DNA of 64,000 nt, taken from NCBI RefSeq assembly GCF_014199915.1, contig NZ_JACHOO010000003.1, forward strand, positions 387,690 to 451,689. The letters are read 5' to 3'. The notes beneath the pieces were generated by a model. That model was not told where the DNA came from and searched no databases. It saw only the letters and a list, made by a program, of their open reading frames with translations. Positions within the stretch are counted from its first letter, which is position 1, and every line of letters starts with the position of its first letter. Positions 1 through 7,646 of the stretch are shown one piece after another. This DNA comes from Prosthecomicrobium pneumaticum (GTDB lineage: Bacteria; Pseudomonadota; Alphaproteobacteria; Rhizobiales; Kaistiaceae). The translations under genes and the position numbers were made by a program.

Positions 1-154
1 GGCCGTTCGGATTGAGGGCGCGGTATTCCGGCGTGTCGACCACGCCGTGCACGCCGCCGGCCTCGATCCGCTCATAGGCGAGGCCGAGTTCCTCGGCGGC
101 CCAGAGCGCCTTCTTCACATTGGTCGAGTTGGTGCGACCCCAGATCTTGAGCAT
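1..154 (-). CDS. Glutathione S-transferase, N-terminal part (cut by window edge)
   Basis: Translating the reverse strand from the ATG at 154 gives about 51 residues beginning MLKIWGRTNSTNVKKALWA, then an open frame to base 1. This is the thioredoxin-fold N-terminus of a glutathione S-transferase: a beta strand (LKIWGR), then T/N/S residues at the usual glutathione-activating position, the helix NVKKALWAAEELGL, and a strand leading to LNPNG, the common GST signature 'NPxG'. A purine-rich GAGGAGAGGG lies just upstream of the ATG. The C-terminal helical domain, and therefore the subfamily and substrate, are outside the window. Family confidence is good; the reaction cannot be told. Confidence 0.8.
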   Translation of the reverse strand, partial: MLKIWGRTNSTNVKKALWAAEELGLAYERIEAGGVHGVVDTPEYRALNPNG

Positions 155-179
155 GTCGGCCCTCTCCTCTGTCGTCCCG

Positions 180-1838
180 CTATAACCCCGGGGCGGCCGG
201 CGCGCGAGCGGATTCGGGCGCATCCTCCGAGGCCGAGAAGCCGCCGAGGAGACGCGCCCGCATGCCCTCCATCGGCTCGGCGGGACGCGCCGGATCGGGC
301 AGCAGCCCGGCGCCCCAGCCCCAGCGGGCGGCGGTCGCTAGTACGGACGGATCGGCGGCGATCAGATGGACCGGGACGTCGCGGCTCGCATCGGCACCGG
401 TGACGAGCGGCGCCGGCTGATGGTCGCCGAGTACCAGGAGGACGAGATTCGGATCGCCCTTCGCGGCGACATAGGAGGCGAGTGTCGAAAGGGAATACTC
501 GATCGACAGCCGGTATTGCAGGCGGACCCGTTCGGGGTCGCGCCAGACGATCTCCGGCGCATCGCCCGCCTTCGCCTGATCGTCGAAGACGGACCCGTCG
601 CCGACCGCCTGCCAGGGGACGAGCGAAGGGATCGGCGTCCAGGGTGCATGGCTCGAGATCAGCGCCATCTCGGCGAAGACCGGTGGACGCGGTCCTTTCG
701 TCCGCTCGGCGCGATCGAAGGCGGCGAGCGTGAACTGGTCGGGCATCGTCACCCAGTTGAAGGGGAGGCCGCGATAGCCGAGCGTGCCGGCGTCATAGAG
801 CCGGTCGTAGCCGAAGAAGGCCCCCTCCGGCCAGGCGCGGGCGATCGCCGGCATGACCGCGACGGCGCGCCAGCCGGCGCGGCGGAAATCCCCGACGAGG
901 GTGGCGCGTTGCGAGCCAACGAGGGCGAGATAGCGGCGCTGGTTGTCGATCCGCACGCCCGAGAGCAGCGTCCCGTGCGCGAGCCAGCTCTGGCCGCCGA
1001 CGGTGGGCGAGCGAAGGTAGGCGCTGCGGGCGGAGAAGCCGGCGCCGGCGAGCGTCGCCTCGGCCTGGCGCAGCACGGCATCGACCGCCGGGGCATAGCG
1101 CGGATCCTCGATCGCGCTGCGGCCATAGGATTCGACGAAGACGAGGAGCACGTCCTTGCCGGCGAGGCGGGCGAGCAGCCGGTCCGGGGCGAGGCCGGCG
1201 AACGGATCGACCGCGGCCTCGGCCTCGAAGGCGGCACGGTCGCCGAGGCTCGCGACCGCGCCCGCGACATGGCGGGCGGCATAAGGGGCGGCGTCGGCCG
1301 CGGCGATCGGCAGGCCGGCGAGCCGCAGCGCCCCCCAGGCGACGAGGAGGAGGACCGCGACCCCGGCGAGCGGCCCCCGCCGCCGCCCGGCGAGCGCGGC
1401 GAGCCGCTGCAGCGCGAGGACGAGGATCGCCGGAAGGATGGCGACCGCCGCGAGCGCCGCGATCGCCGCCGCGATCGCCGCCGGCCGGCCGACCGCGCCG
1501 ACGAGCAGCTCATAGGCGGGCGGGAAGAGCGCGCTGTCGAGCACCGGGTCGAACGCCCGGCCGAGCGCTTCGGCGACCGCCATGTCGGCGAGTTTCAGCA
1601 TCAGCACGAGGGCGAACGCGAGGCCGAGCAGCACGGCGAGCGGCCGCCGAAGCCGGCCGAGCGGCAGGGTGAGCAGGAGCAGAAGAAGCGGCAGCTCGAG
1701 CGGCAGGCGAAGAACGGTCTGCGCCGTCAGGCGTTCGGTGCGGTCGGGCAACAGCAGCGGGAGAAGGACGAGCAGGAGAGCGAGCCCGGCCGTCCAGGCG
1801 CGTCGGCGCGGCCCTCCCGGGGCGGCGGTCGCGCTCAT
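180..1838 (-). CDS. Membrane sulfatase-fold protein (phosphoglycerol/phosphoethanolamine-transferase-like)
   Basis: The 552-residue product has about five hydrophobic segments in the first ~200 residues (Leu/Ala runs) followed by an alkaline-phosphatase/sulfatase-fold domain. Visible pieces are DVLLVFVESYGRS (first metal-binding strand), GGQSWLAHGTLLSG (region of the Ser/Thr nucleophile), ISSHAPWTP and VLGDHQPAP (Asp-His metal ligands). The layout matches LtaS/OpgB/EptA-like enzymes that transfer phosphoglycerol or phosphoethanolamine to envelope glycans or lipids in the periplasm. The ATG at 1838 overlaps the stop of the FkbM gene (ATGA), so I use it rather than the in-frame start 99 bases upstream. 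It is the last gene of a three-gene operon. The exact donor and acceptor cannot be read from the sequence. Confidence 0.75.
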   Translation of the reverse strand: MSATAAPGGPRRRAWTAGLALLLVLLPLLLPDRTERLTAQTVLRLPLELPLLLLLLTLPLGRLRRPLAVLLGLAFALVLMLKLADMAVAEALGRAFDPVLDSALFPPAYELLVGAVGRPAAIAAAIAALAAVAILPAILVLALQRLAALAGRRRGPLAGVAVLLLVAWGALRLAGLPIAAADAAPYAARHVAGAVASLGDRAAFEAEAAVDPFAGLAPDRLLARLAGKDVLLVFVESYGRSAIEDPRYAPAVDAVLRQAEATLAGAGFSARSAYLRSPTVGGQSWLAHGTLLSGVRIDNQRRYLALVGSQRATLVGDFRRAGWRAVAVMPAIARAWPEGAFFGYDRLYDAGTLGYRGLPFNWVTMPDQFTLAAFDRAERTKGPRPPVFAEMALISSHAPWTPIPSLVPWQAVGDGSVFDDQAKAGDAPEIVWRDPERVRLQYRLSIEYSLSTLASYVAAKGDPNLVLLVLGDHQPAPLVTGADASRDVPVHLIAADPSVLATAARWGWGAGLLPDPARPAEPMEGMRARLLGGFSASEDAPESARAPAAPGL

Positions 1839-2593
1839 GCGCCGCCGTCCTGCGCCGGCCGGGCATAGATATCGCCCGAGCGGGCGTCGGCCGGCAGTGC
1901 GGCGAGGGTGGCGCGCATCGTCGCGGCGCTCACCCAACCCGGCGTAGCAAAACGCTGGCGCTCACCTTCGACGCGGTTGAAGAGATAGGGGCCCAGCGTG
2001 CCGAGCCGGTCGATCGCGGCGAGCGCCGGCCCGGCGACGGCCGGCAGATATTCGAATGAGAGCGCGGCGACGGGCCGCGACAGGCCGGCGAGGATCGCCG
2101 GCTCCATGCCTTCCACGTCGATCTTGACGAAGGAGGGCGTGCCGTATTCCGCGATCAGCCGGTCGAGTGTCGTCACCGGCACGTCCACCGCCCGGTCCCA
2201 GGCGACGGCGCGGAAGCCGGCGCTGCGGCCGGCGGCGGCGACCCAGTCCGGCGCACCCGACGAGACGGTCGGATGGCGGCGGGAGATGGCGAGGGTGAGC
2301 ATCCCCGGGGTCGCGCCGACCGCTTCGGCGCGCAGCACGATGCCCTCCGAAGGCAGCGTGCGGGCGAGGAAGCCGGCGAGAGTCGGGTTCGGTTCGAGCG
2401 CGACGACGCGGGCGCCGAGGCTCCGGAAGATGCGGCTGCGGCTGCCGACATGGGCGCCGATGTCGAAGACGAGATCGCCCGGCCGGATCAGCCCGGCATA
2501 GAAGCGGCGCATCGCGCGGCGCTTCCAGGGCTGGCCGTAATAGAGGGCGAGCGAGCGGGCGACACCGAGCGCCTCGGCCGGGTCGAGGCTCAC
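1835..2593 (-). CDS. FkbM-family SAM-dependent methyltransferase
   Basis: The 252-residue product contains the FkbM signature: GDLVFDIGAHVGS (SAM-binding motif I, around residue 40), VVALEPNP (acidic loop after beta 2), then TLDRLI followed by PSFVKIDVEGMEP, the hallmark IDVEG motif. FkbM enzymes O-methylate sugars, polyketides or lipids. The GTG start at 2593 is chosen because it overlaps the upstream gene's stop as GTGA and puts the protein at normal family length; the frame stays open further upstream only through the neighbouring gene. It sits between a CDP-alcohol transferase and a sulfatase-fold transferase, suggesting methylation of a lipid headgroup or surface glycan. The substrate is unknown. 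Confidence 0.85.
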   Translation of the reverse strand: MSLDPAEALGVARSLALYYGQPWKRRAMRRFYAGLIRPGDLVFDIGAHVGSRSRIFRSLGARVVALEPNPTLAGFLARTLPSEGIVLRAEAVGATPGMLTLAISRRHPTVSSGAPDWVAAAGRSAGFRAVAWDRAVDVPVTTLDRLIAEYGTPSFVKIDVEGMEPAILAGLSRPVAALSFEYLPAVAGPALAAIDRLGTLGPYLFNRVEGERQRFATPGWVSAATMRATLAALPADARSGDIYARPAQDGGA

Positions 2594-3351
2594 CGTCCGC
2601 CCCGGCGACCGGCGAGCCAGAGCGTGTCGACGGCGAAGGACCACACGAGCAGCGCGAGGGAGGCGGCGGCGAGGCCCGCGCTCGCCGGTGCCGGGAAGGA
2701 CGGGGCGGCGATCGCCACCAGCGTTCCGGCCTGCACGACGCAGACGAGCTTGCGCCGGAAGGAGGGCGGCAGCGGCGCGGCCATCCAGGGAAAGACGAAG
2801 GCGGCGGCGACGAAGAGATAGCGCAGCAGGCCCGCGAGAAGCATCCACCAGCCGGCCTTGCCGGCGAGCGGGGCGAACGCCGACAGGATGAGGATGAGGA
2901 GCGCGTCGACCTCCATGTCGAAGCGCGCCCCGAAGGCCGAGGCGAGGCCCTGCCGGCGTGCGAGCCAGCCATCGGCCCCATCGAGCAACAGCGCGACCCC
3001 GGCGAGGAGCGCAACCCACCAGGCGAGCGGCTCCGAGACGCCGTCGAGCGCCGCATCGACGGTCGCGCCGGCGACCAGCGCCGTCAGTCCGGCCCGCAGC
3101 AGCGTGACTTCGTTGGCGAGACCGAGCGCCGCATGGCGATGGTCGAGGCCGATGCGGCCTGCGGCGACGACGATCACCGTGAGGAAGACCACGGCGGCTG
3201 CCGCGTGATGAGACGGCCCGAGGGAGAGGGCTGGTCCGGTGGCGAGGGCGACCGTCCCGAACGTTACCGCGACCAACGCGGCAGCCGCGAGGAAACGCTG
3301 ACGGAGCGCGCCGGGATCGAAGTCTGCGGACGGTGCGGCAGGTGCGGACAT
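2590..3351 (-). CDS. CDP-alcohol phosphatidyltransferase family membrane protein
   Basis: The 253-residue product is very hydrophobic (about six transmembrane helices) and carries the complete catalytic signature DGxxAR-x8-G-x3-D-x3-D: it reads DGWLARRQG and ends FDMEVD, with all three Asp residues and the Gly present. These enzymes transfer a phosphatidyl or similar group from a CDP-alcohol to a second alcohol, as in PgsA, PssA and phosphatidylinositol synthase. It is the first gene of the reverse operon with the FkbM methyltransferase and sulfatase-fold gene (GTGA and ATGA couplings). Without PgsA- or PssA-specific residues I would not assign a product; a rare lipid is likely given the neighbours. 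Confidence 0.85.
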   Translation of the reverse strand: MSAPAAPSADFDPGALRQRFLAAAALVAVTFGTVALATGPALSLGPSHHAAAAVVFLTVIVVAAGRIGLDHRHAALGLANEVTLLRAGLTALVAGATVDAALDGVSEPLAWWVALLAGVALLLDGADGWLARRQGLASAFGARFDMEVDALLILILSAFAPLAGKAGWWMLLAGLLRYLFVAAAFVFPWMAAPLPPSFRRKLVCVVQAGTLVAIAAPSFPAPASAGLAAASLALLVWSFAVDTLWLAGRRGGR

Positions 3352-3488
3352 GGCCCCGGAGGGTGGAGAGCGGGAGGAGGGGCGGAAAGACGGGCGACGC
3401 GGCAGGAAGCTAGCGGGTTTGCCGGCAAAGAGGAGGGGCGCCTGCTGCGCTCCCGGAAACGTGATCGACCTCCCCCGCCACCCGAGCG

Positions 3489-3510
3489 CGATATCCGTGT
3501 TGTGATATCG
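3489..3510. promoter_or_regulatory. 7-bp inverted repeat, possible operator
   Basis: CGATATC and GATATCG form perfect 7-bp arms around an 8-base spacer. The site lies between the CDP-alcohol transferase gene (reverse, starting at 3351) and the putative small RNA (forward, from about 3513), so a bound protein could act on one or both. The TGATATCGT just before the RNA could also be part of its -10 region. No regulator is identified. Confidence 0.4.
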
Positions 3511-3512
3511 TG

Positions 3513-3700
3513 ACTCCCCGCGGCGACGGCGGAAACCGGCGCCGGAAAAAAACCGGCAGAAAGTACGGATGCCCGTGGAACCGACTGCTCGGCGGGGAGT
3601 TTGATGGTTCGATTGAGATCGTGACGGGAGACCAAGCCCCCCGGCCCCCCAACCCGTCGCGAGGGAGGACCCGCAGCACCGCTGCGGGTCCTCTCATTTT
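3513..3700 (+). ncRNA. Putative structured small RNA ending in an intrinsic terminator
   Basis: This 580-base gap between genes has no convincing reading frame, but the forward strand folds well. ACTCCCCGC (3513-3521) pairs with GCGGGGAGT (3592-3600), enclosing GCCGG-A7-CCGGC (3541-3557). GACGGG (3623-3628) pairs with CCCGTC (3653-3658), with a C-rich loop. A 12-bp terminator hairpin closes the unit. The order P1 closed stem, internal hairpin, second hairpin, terminator is what an independently transcribed trans-acting RNA looks like. I could not match it to 6S, SRP, tmRNA, RNase P or a known riboswitch. The C-rich loop CCCCCCGGCCCCCC could pair with G-rich ribosome-binding sites. The stems are read directly; the RNA call is inference. 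Confidence 0.45.
3665..3700 (+). terminator. Rho-independent terminator
   Basis: GAGGACCCGCAG and CTGCGGGTCCTC form a perfect 12-bp stem with the loop CACCG, followed by TCATTTT. It faces the 3' end of the reverse fucU gene and ends the putative small RNA. No forward-strand protein gene lies upstream for it to serve, which supports the RNA call. Confidence 0.8.
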
Positions 3701-3935
3701 ATGGCGAACGAAGAGTAGCCCTGATCGTCCGATACGGCCTCTGCGATCGCTCGGATCAGCGAACTCACCAAAAAAATACGTGCACGGTCACGGCCGCGGC
3801 GCCGGACGGCTCAGGCCCGTTGGCGGCATGCTTGAACGCTCGTAAGAGAGAGGGCCGGCGCGGTGGGGGAGCCGTGTGAGCCCGCCGGGCGACGGTCCGG
3901 GCTCTCAGGACACCCCCGGATCCGCCGGCGCCCGT
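3701..3935. other. Gene-free stretch after the RNA terminator
   Basis: Between the terminator and the 3' end of fucU I see no gene, no clear hairpin with a T-run and no repeat seen elsewhere in the window. Confidence 0.5.
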
Positions 3936-4391
3936 TCAGGCCCCGGGAGGCGGGAACACGCCCTTCTTCAGGATGATGCAGCCGTAGAAGCGCGGCTCGT
4001 TGGTCTGGATGATGCAGAAGGCGCGCTGCGCCCGCTCGTAGAAGGCGAAGCGCTCGACCCCGACGAGCGGCCAGGACTTGCCCTCCGCCGCGTCGATCAC
4101 CGCCTGCGCCTCCGCCTGCACCGGCTCGAGCCGGGTCGGATCGCCGACCACTTCCATGCGGCAGGCGGCATCCTCGACGAAACTGTCGAGCGGCATGACC
4201 GAGAGCACGGCGCGGACCGCCTCGCCCGTCGTGCGCGTGTCGATGCGCAAGAGACGGCCGAGCGTCGACCGGCGGGCGATCGTCTCGCCCGGGAAATTGG
4301 CGTCGACGACGGCGAGCTCGTCGCCATGGCCCATGGCGCGCAGGGCATAGAGGACGTCCGCGTTGAGCAGCGGATCGATGTTCTTGAGCAT
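3936..4391 (-). CDS. fucU: L-fucose mutarotase-like protein (RbsD/FucU family)
   Basis: The 151-residue product begins MLKNIDPLLNADVLYALRAM, has GHGDELAVVDANFP in the N-terminal third and RFAFYERAQRAFCIIQT near the end, closing with ILKKGVFP. These are the FucU features known from E. coli, including the catalytic His/Asp region and the Tyr-containing FAFYERA segment. RbsD/FucU enzymes interconvert alpha and beta sugar anomers in the cytoplasm. The ATG at 4391 follows GGGAGAG at good spacing, and longer in-frame starts lack one. No fucose operon surrounds it; it is followed on the same strand by only the putative RNA region. It might supply anomer conversion for the rhamnose-type locus 15 kb away, which lacks rhaU (inference). 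Confidence 0.85.
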   Translation of the reverse strand: MLKNIDPLLNADVLYALRAMGHGDELAVVDANFPGETIARRSTLGRLLRIDTRTTGEAVRAVLSVMPLDSFVEDAACRMEVVGDPTRLEPVQAEAQAVIDAAEGKSWPLVGVERFAFYERAQRAFCIIQTNEPRFYGCIILKKGVFPPPGA

Positions 4392-4450
4392 GGTTCTCTC
4401 CCTGTCCGGAATGTCCGGCCCGCGGATGAGAGGGAGGCCGCCCGCCCCTG

Positions 4451-5686
4451 TCAAGCGCCGGCGGCTTCGCCCGGCCGGCGCCGGAGCGCCAGCCAGAAGC
4501 CGGCCTGCGCGATCAGGCCGGCCGCGGCGAGCACGGCGGCCGCGGCGAGCGCGGGATCGGCGCCGAGCCCGGCGAGCGCGGCGCAGAGCGCGCCGATCGC
4601 CATCTGCGCCGCCCCGTAGAGGCCGGAGGCGGAGCCGACGATGCGCGGATCGACGACACTCACGGCCTGCGCGAGCGCGACCGGCGCGGAGATCCCGACA
4701 CCGATATTGAAGACGATCATCGCGCCGAGCACCAGCGGCACGGAAAGCGCGCCGGCGAGCGCCGCGGCGAGGAAGACGAAGGCGGCGACGACGCTCGCCG
4801 CGTTCGCGGCCACGGCGAGGCGGCCGAGCGGAATGCGGCCGATCAGCCGGCTCGCCGCGACGCTGCCGAACCAGACGCCGAGCATCATCCCCGCGAGATA
4901 GAGGCCGACCTCGTAGTCCGGCCGGCCGAGCTGATGCACGAAGATGAAGGGTGCGGCGGCAACGAAGGCATACATCGACGTGGTCGCGCAGCTGCCGCCG
5001 ACGGCGAAGCCGAGAAAGGCGGGCGAGCGCAACAGGCCGAGATAATCCCGCATCAGCGCGCCGCGGGCGCGCCGCGGCCCGGCGATGCCGGTCTCCGGCA
5101 GCAGGCCCCAGGCGAGGGCGAGGTTGACGAGGCCGAACAGCGCCGTGACGAGGAAGATCGAGCGCCAGCCGACCGTCGCCGAAAGGAATCCGCCGAGCAC
5201 CGGGGCGACGCCGGGACCGACCATCACCATCAGATTCATGAGCGCGAGGCGCCGCGCCGCATCGGTCGGCGCGGAGGTGTCGCGCACCACGGCGCGGCTG
5301 ATGACGAGCCCGGCGCAGCCGCCGAGCGCCTGGAACAGCCGCGCCGCGACGAGCGCCTCGACGCTCGTTGCCAGAAGCGCCGAGCCGCCGGCGAGGGCGT
5401 AGAGCACCAGCCCGCCGATCAGCGCGGGGCGGCGCCCGAAGCGGTCGGCGATCGGGCCGTAGATCAGCTGGCCGAAGGCGAGCCCGAGAATGTAGAGGCT
5501 CACCGTCATCTGCATCGCGGCGGGCGAGGCGGCGAGCGCCGCGCCGGCGGCGGGCAGGGCCGGCACGAAGATGTGCATCGCCACCGTGCCGCTGAAGACG
5601 AACAGCGCGAGCAGCCAGAGCGGCACGGGCGGCCGCGGCGGCACCGGCGCGTCGATCGCGAGCGCCGGCGAGACGTGCTGGTTCAT
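4451..5686 (-). CDS. Bcr/CflA-family drug-resistance MFS transporter
   Basis: The 411-residue product has 12 predicted membrane helices. The MFS signature DRFGRRPALIGG follows helix 2 (around residue 75), and RLFQALGG with AVVRDTSAPTDAARR around residues 110-135 is typical of the Bcr/CflA branch (DHA1, 12 helices), which exports drugs such as bicyclomycin or small metabolites by proton antiport. Its ATG overlaps the MarR stop (ATGA), so the two are translated as a unit, a standard arrangement for a MarR-controlled efflux pump. The fucU gene starts 60 bases beyond its stop. Confidence 0.9.
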   Translation of the reverse strand: MNQHVSPALAIDAPVPPRPPVPLWLLALFVFSGTVAMHIFVPALPAAGAALAASPAAMQMTVSLYILGLAFGQLIYGPIADRFGRRPALIGGLVLYALAGGSALLATSVEALVAARLFQALGGCAGLVISRAVVRDTSAPTDAARRLALMNLMVMVGPGVAPVLGGFLSATVGWRSIFLVTALFGLVNLALAWGLLPETGIAGPRRARGALMRDYLGLLRSPAFLGFAVGGSCATTSMYAFVAAAPFIFVHQLGRPDYEVGLYLAGMMLGVWFGSVAASRLIGRIPLGRLAVAANAASVVAAFVFLAAALAGALSVPLVLGAMIVFNIGVGISAPVALAQAVSVVDPRIVGSASGLYGAAQMAIGALCAALAGLGADPALAAAAVLAAAGLIAQAGFWLALRRRPGEAAGA

Positions 5687-6156
5687 GCCGCCTCCTCCTC
5701 GCCCCGCTCGAGAACGCGGTTGATCCGCTCGAGCGTCCGGGCGGCCGCGGCGAGGTCTTCGTCGGGGATGTCGGCGAGCAGCGTGCGGCGGACGCGCGCC
5801 GCCACGGCTTCCACCGGCGCGACGGTTTCGCGGCCCGCCGCCGTCAGCACGATCGTCCTGGCGCGGCGGTCCTCCTCGTCCTCGCGGCGTTCGACGAGGC
5901 CGGCGGCGGCGAGCGCGTCGATCAGCCGGACGACCGAAGAACCGTCGAGCGACAGCGAGGCGGCGAGATCCTTCTGGCGCATCGGGCGGGCGGCGCGCGA
6001 CAGCCGCAGCAGCGGCAGCCAGGTCGCCTCGGTGAGGCCGAAGGGCTGCAGCTCGCGGTCGACGGCGCGGCGCCAGAGCCTTGCGGTCTGGGCGACCAGC
6101 GCTCCGAAGCCGGCCTGGAGCGCCCTTTCGGTTTCGGTGGCTTCGGGCGGCGACAT
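5683..6156 (-). CDS. MarR-family transcriptional regulator
   Basis: The 157-residue product has the MarR winged-helix core: LTEATWLPLLRLSRA (helices 2-3), MRQKDLAASLSLDGSSVVRLIDALAAAGLVERR (recognition helix and turn), then the wing EDEEDRRARTIVLTAAG with the conserved DRR. It likely represses itself and the overlapping Bcr/CflA pump, releasing DNA when a toxic ligand binds. It may also control the divergent DoxX gene across the shared 137-base intergenic region, where an ATATC-ATC-GATAT palindrome lies. The start has a weak Shine-Dalgarno (GGAAGGATC region). Confidence 0.9.
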   Translation of the reverse strand: MSPPEATETERALQAGFGALVAQTARLWRRAVDRELQPFGLTEATWLPLLRLSRAARPMRQKDLAASLSLDGSSVVRLIDALAAAGLVERREDEEDRRARTIVLTAAGRETVAPVEAVAARVRRTLLADIPDEDLAAAARTLERINRVLERGEEEAA

Positions 6157-6195
6157 GGGATCCGGGCCTGGAAGGATGACAGCCCATTAGATGGG

Positions 6196-6208
6196 ATATC
6201 ATCGATAT
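6196..6208. promoter_or_regulatory. Small palindrome between marR and doxX, candidate MarR operator
   Basis: ATATC-ATC-GATAT lies in the 137-base region between the divergent MarR and DoxX genes, close to where promoters for both are expected. MarR proteins bind 12-20-bp AT-rich palindromes overlapping their own promoter. Position and symmetry fit, but the arms are only 5 bp. Confidence 0.4.
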
Positions 6209-6293
6209 GGATGCAACATGAGTTTGCGGCAGCGCAAGGCGCCGCGCCGCGGCAAGCCCTAACGATCGGCGTCCCCCGAACAGGAGCCGCATC

Positions 6294-6872
6294 ATGAGCC
6301 ATCTCGATCTCGCCGAATCCCGCCCCCGTCTCTTCATTCCGCCGCTCGGCCGGCTCTATGCCGGCTTCGCGCAGCCCGCCTCCTGGCTGGCGCTGCGCCT
6401 CGTCGTCGGCGGTGCGCTCGCTCTCGAAGGCTGGCCGAAGATCGTCGCGCCGCTCGCCCAGACCGGTTTCGTCGAGAGCATCGGCTTCCATCCCGGCTGG
6501 CTCTGGTCGCCGCTCCTCGCCGCCATGCAGTTCTTCGGCGGCATCGCCATCGCGCTCGGCCTGTTCACCCGTCCGATCGCGCTCGCCAATGCGGTGATGC
6601 TCGCCATCACCTACTGGTTCCACGTCACCCATCCCTATGGCGACGCCTTCCTGACGCCGGCCGGCATCGAGGCGCTCGGCGCGGCGGGTCAGACGCTCTT
6701 CACGCCCGCCGGCCTCGCCCGCCTCGCCGATGGCGGCGCCGGCTTCCTCGCCCAGGTGCAGGACAAGGCGAACATGCTGTCGGCGATCTGGACGGTCGCG
6801 ACCCTCGTCTTCGCCGGTTATGGCGGCGGGCCGCTGTCGCTCGACCGGCTGCTCGTCAAGCGCGAGTTCTGA
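6294..6872 (+). CDS. DoxX-family membrane protein
   Basis: The 192-residue product has four hydrophobic helices. The DoxX pattern is visible: LRLVVGGALALEGWPKI early, then FFGGIAIALGLFTRPIALANAVML. DoxX-like proteins are often linked to redox stress or to quinone or thiosulfate metabolism, but the function of this branch is unknown. It is transcribed away from marR and may be induced together with the efflux pump. The ATG at 6294 follows AACAGGAGCCGC, which contains a good AGGAG. Confidence 0.85.
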   Translation: MSHLDLAESRPRLFIPPLGRLYAGFAQPASWLALRLVVGGALALEGWPKIVAPLAQTGFVESIGFHPGWLWSPLLAAMQFFGGIAIALGLFTRPIALANAVMLAITYWFHVTHPYGDAFLTPAGIEALGAAGQTLFTPAGLARLADGGAGFLAQVQDKANMLSAIWTVATLVFAGYGGGPLSLDRLLVKREF

Positions 6873-6895
6873 GGCGTCGCGCTGGGCGCGTCGGC

Positions 6896-7636
6896 TCAGC
6901 CGCCATAGCGTTCCGTGCGGATGACCGGGGCGGGGATGCCCGCCTCCATCAGCGCCGCCGTCGCCGCCTCGACGAAGGGGTTCGAGCCGCAGACATAGGC
7001 GACGCGCGGCGGCGCCGGCAGCCGGGCGAGCGCGGCCATCGCCGCCGCGCCGTCGATGCGGCGGCCGAAATCGGCCTCGCGCCGCGCCGGCTCGCGGGTG
7101 AGGGCGAGCGCGAGCGAGAAGCCGTCGCCGCGCGCTTCGAGATCGAGCAGCTCGTCGCGGAAGATCACCTCGTCCCAGTGCCGGGCCGAGAAGAAGAGCA
7201 GCATCGGCACGTCAGCCCGCTGCGCCGCGCGGTGACGGGCCATGCCCATCAGCGGCACGACGCCCGAGCCGCCGCCGACGAGCAGAACCGGGCCACCTTC
7301 GGCGACGCGCCAGACGAAATGGCCGCCGATCGGGCCGCGGATTTCGAGCGTGTCGCCCGGCTCGACGACCTCGTGGAAGAAGGGCGACACCTCGCCGCCT
7401 TCCAGAAGCTCGACCGTCAGTTCGACGAGCGGCGCCGTTTCGGGCGCCGAGGCGATCGAATAGGACCGTTCGGTGCTGTAGCCGTCCGGCGCGGTGAGCC
7501 GGACGTCGACGTGCTGGCCGGCGCGATAGGCGAAGGGCTCGGCCGGTTCGAGAAAGAAGCTCTTCACCGTCGGCGTCTTCGTCTCGACCCGCCGGACGGT
7601 CGCCGCCTGCCAGTCGAGGCGGCGGCGCAGGGGCAT
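6896..7636 (-). CDS. Ferredoxin-NADP+ reductase-like flavoprotein (partner of the sulfite-oxidase-like enzyme)
   Basis: The 246-residue product has the FAD domain (RSYSIAS, the RxYS flavin motif; GGEVSPFFH) and an NAD(P)-binding domain (VLLVGGGSGVVPLMGM, then YVCGSNPFVEA near the C-terminus). There is no ferredoxin domain, so it should pass NAD(P)H electrons through FAD to a partner, or run in reverse. The partner is probably the molybdopterin protein encoded just upstream: a GTG at 7654 would overlap that gene's stop, and the ATG at 7636 lies just beyond. I use the ATG because homologues commonly start near MPLRRRLDW. The pairing resembles cytosolic YuiH-like sulfite-oxidase-family systems. 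Confidence 0.85.
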   Translation of the reverse strand: MPLRRRLDWQAATVRRVETKTPTVKSFFLEPAEPFAYRAGQHVDVRLTAPDGYSTERSYSIASAPETAPLVELTVELLEGGEVSPFFHEVVEPGDTLEIRGPIGGHFVWRVAEGGPVLLVGGGSGVVPLMGMARHRAAQRADVPMLLFFSARHWDEVIFRDELLDLEARGDGFSLALALTREPARREADFGRRIDGAAAMAALARLPAPPRVAYVCGSNPFVEAATAALMEAGIPAPVIRTERYGG

Positions 7637-7646
7637 TGCGAGCGGC

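Noticed and set aside
366-1868. A 500-codon forward frame
   Set aside because: Antisense to the sulfatase-fold gene, with Arg/Glu/Gly-rich sequence and no motif.
3513-3700. Known RNA families (6S, SRP, tmRNA, RNase P, common riboswitches)
   Set aside because: None of the hallmark conserved sequences that I know for these is present, so I left it unnamed.
3264-3845. Several short frames in the gap around 3.3-3.8 kb
   Set aside because: No Shine-Dalgarno, skewed composition, and overlap with stems of the putative RNA.
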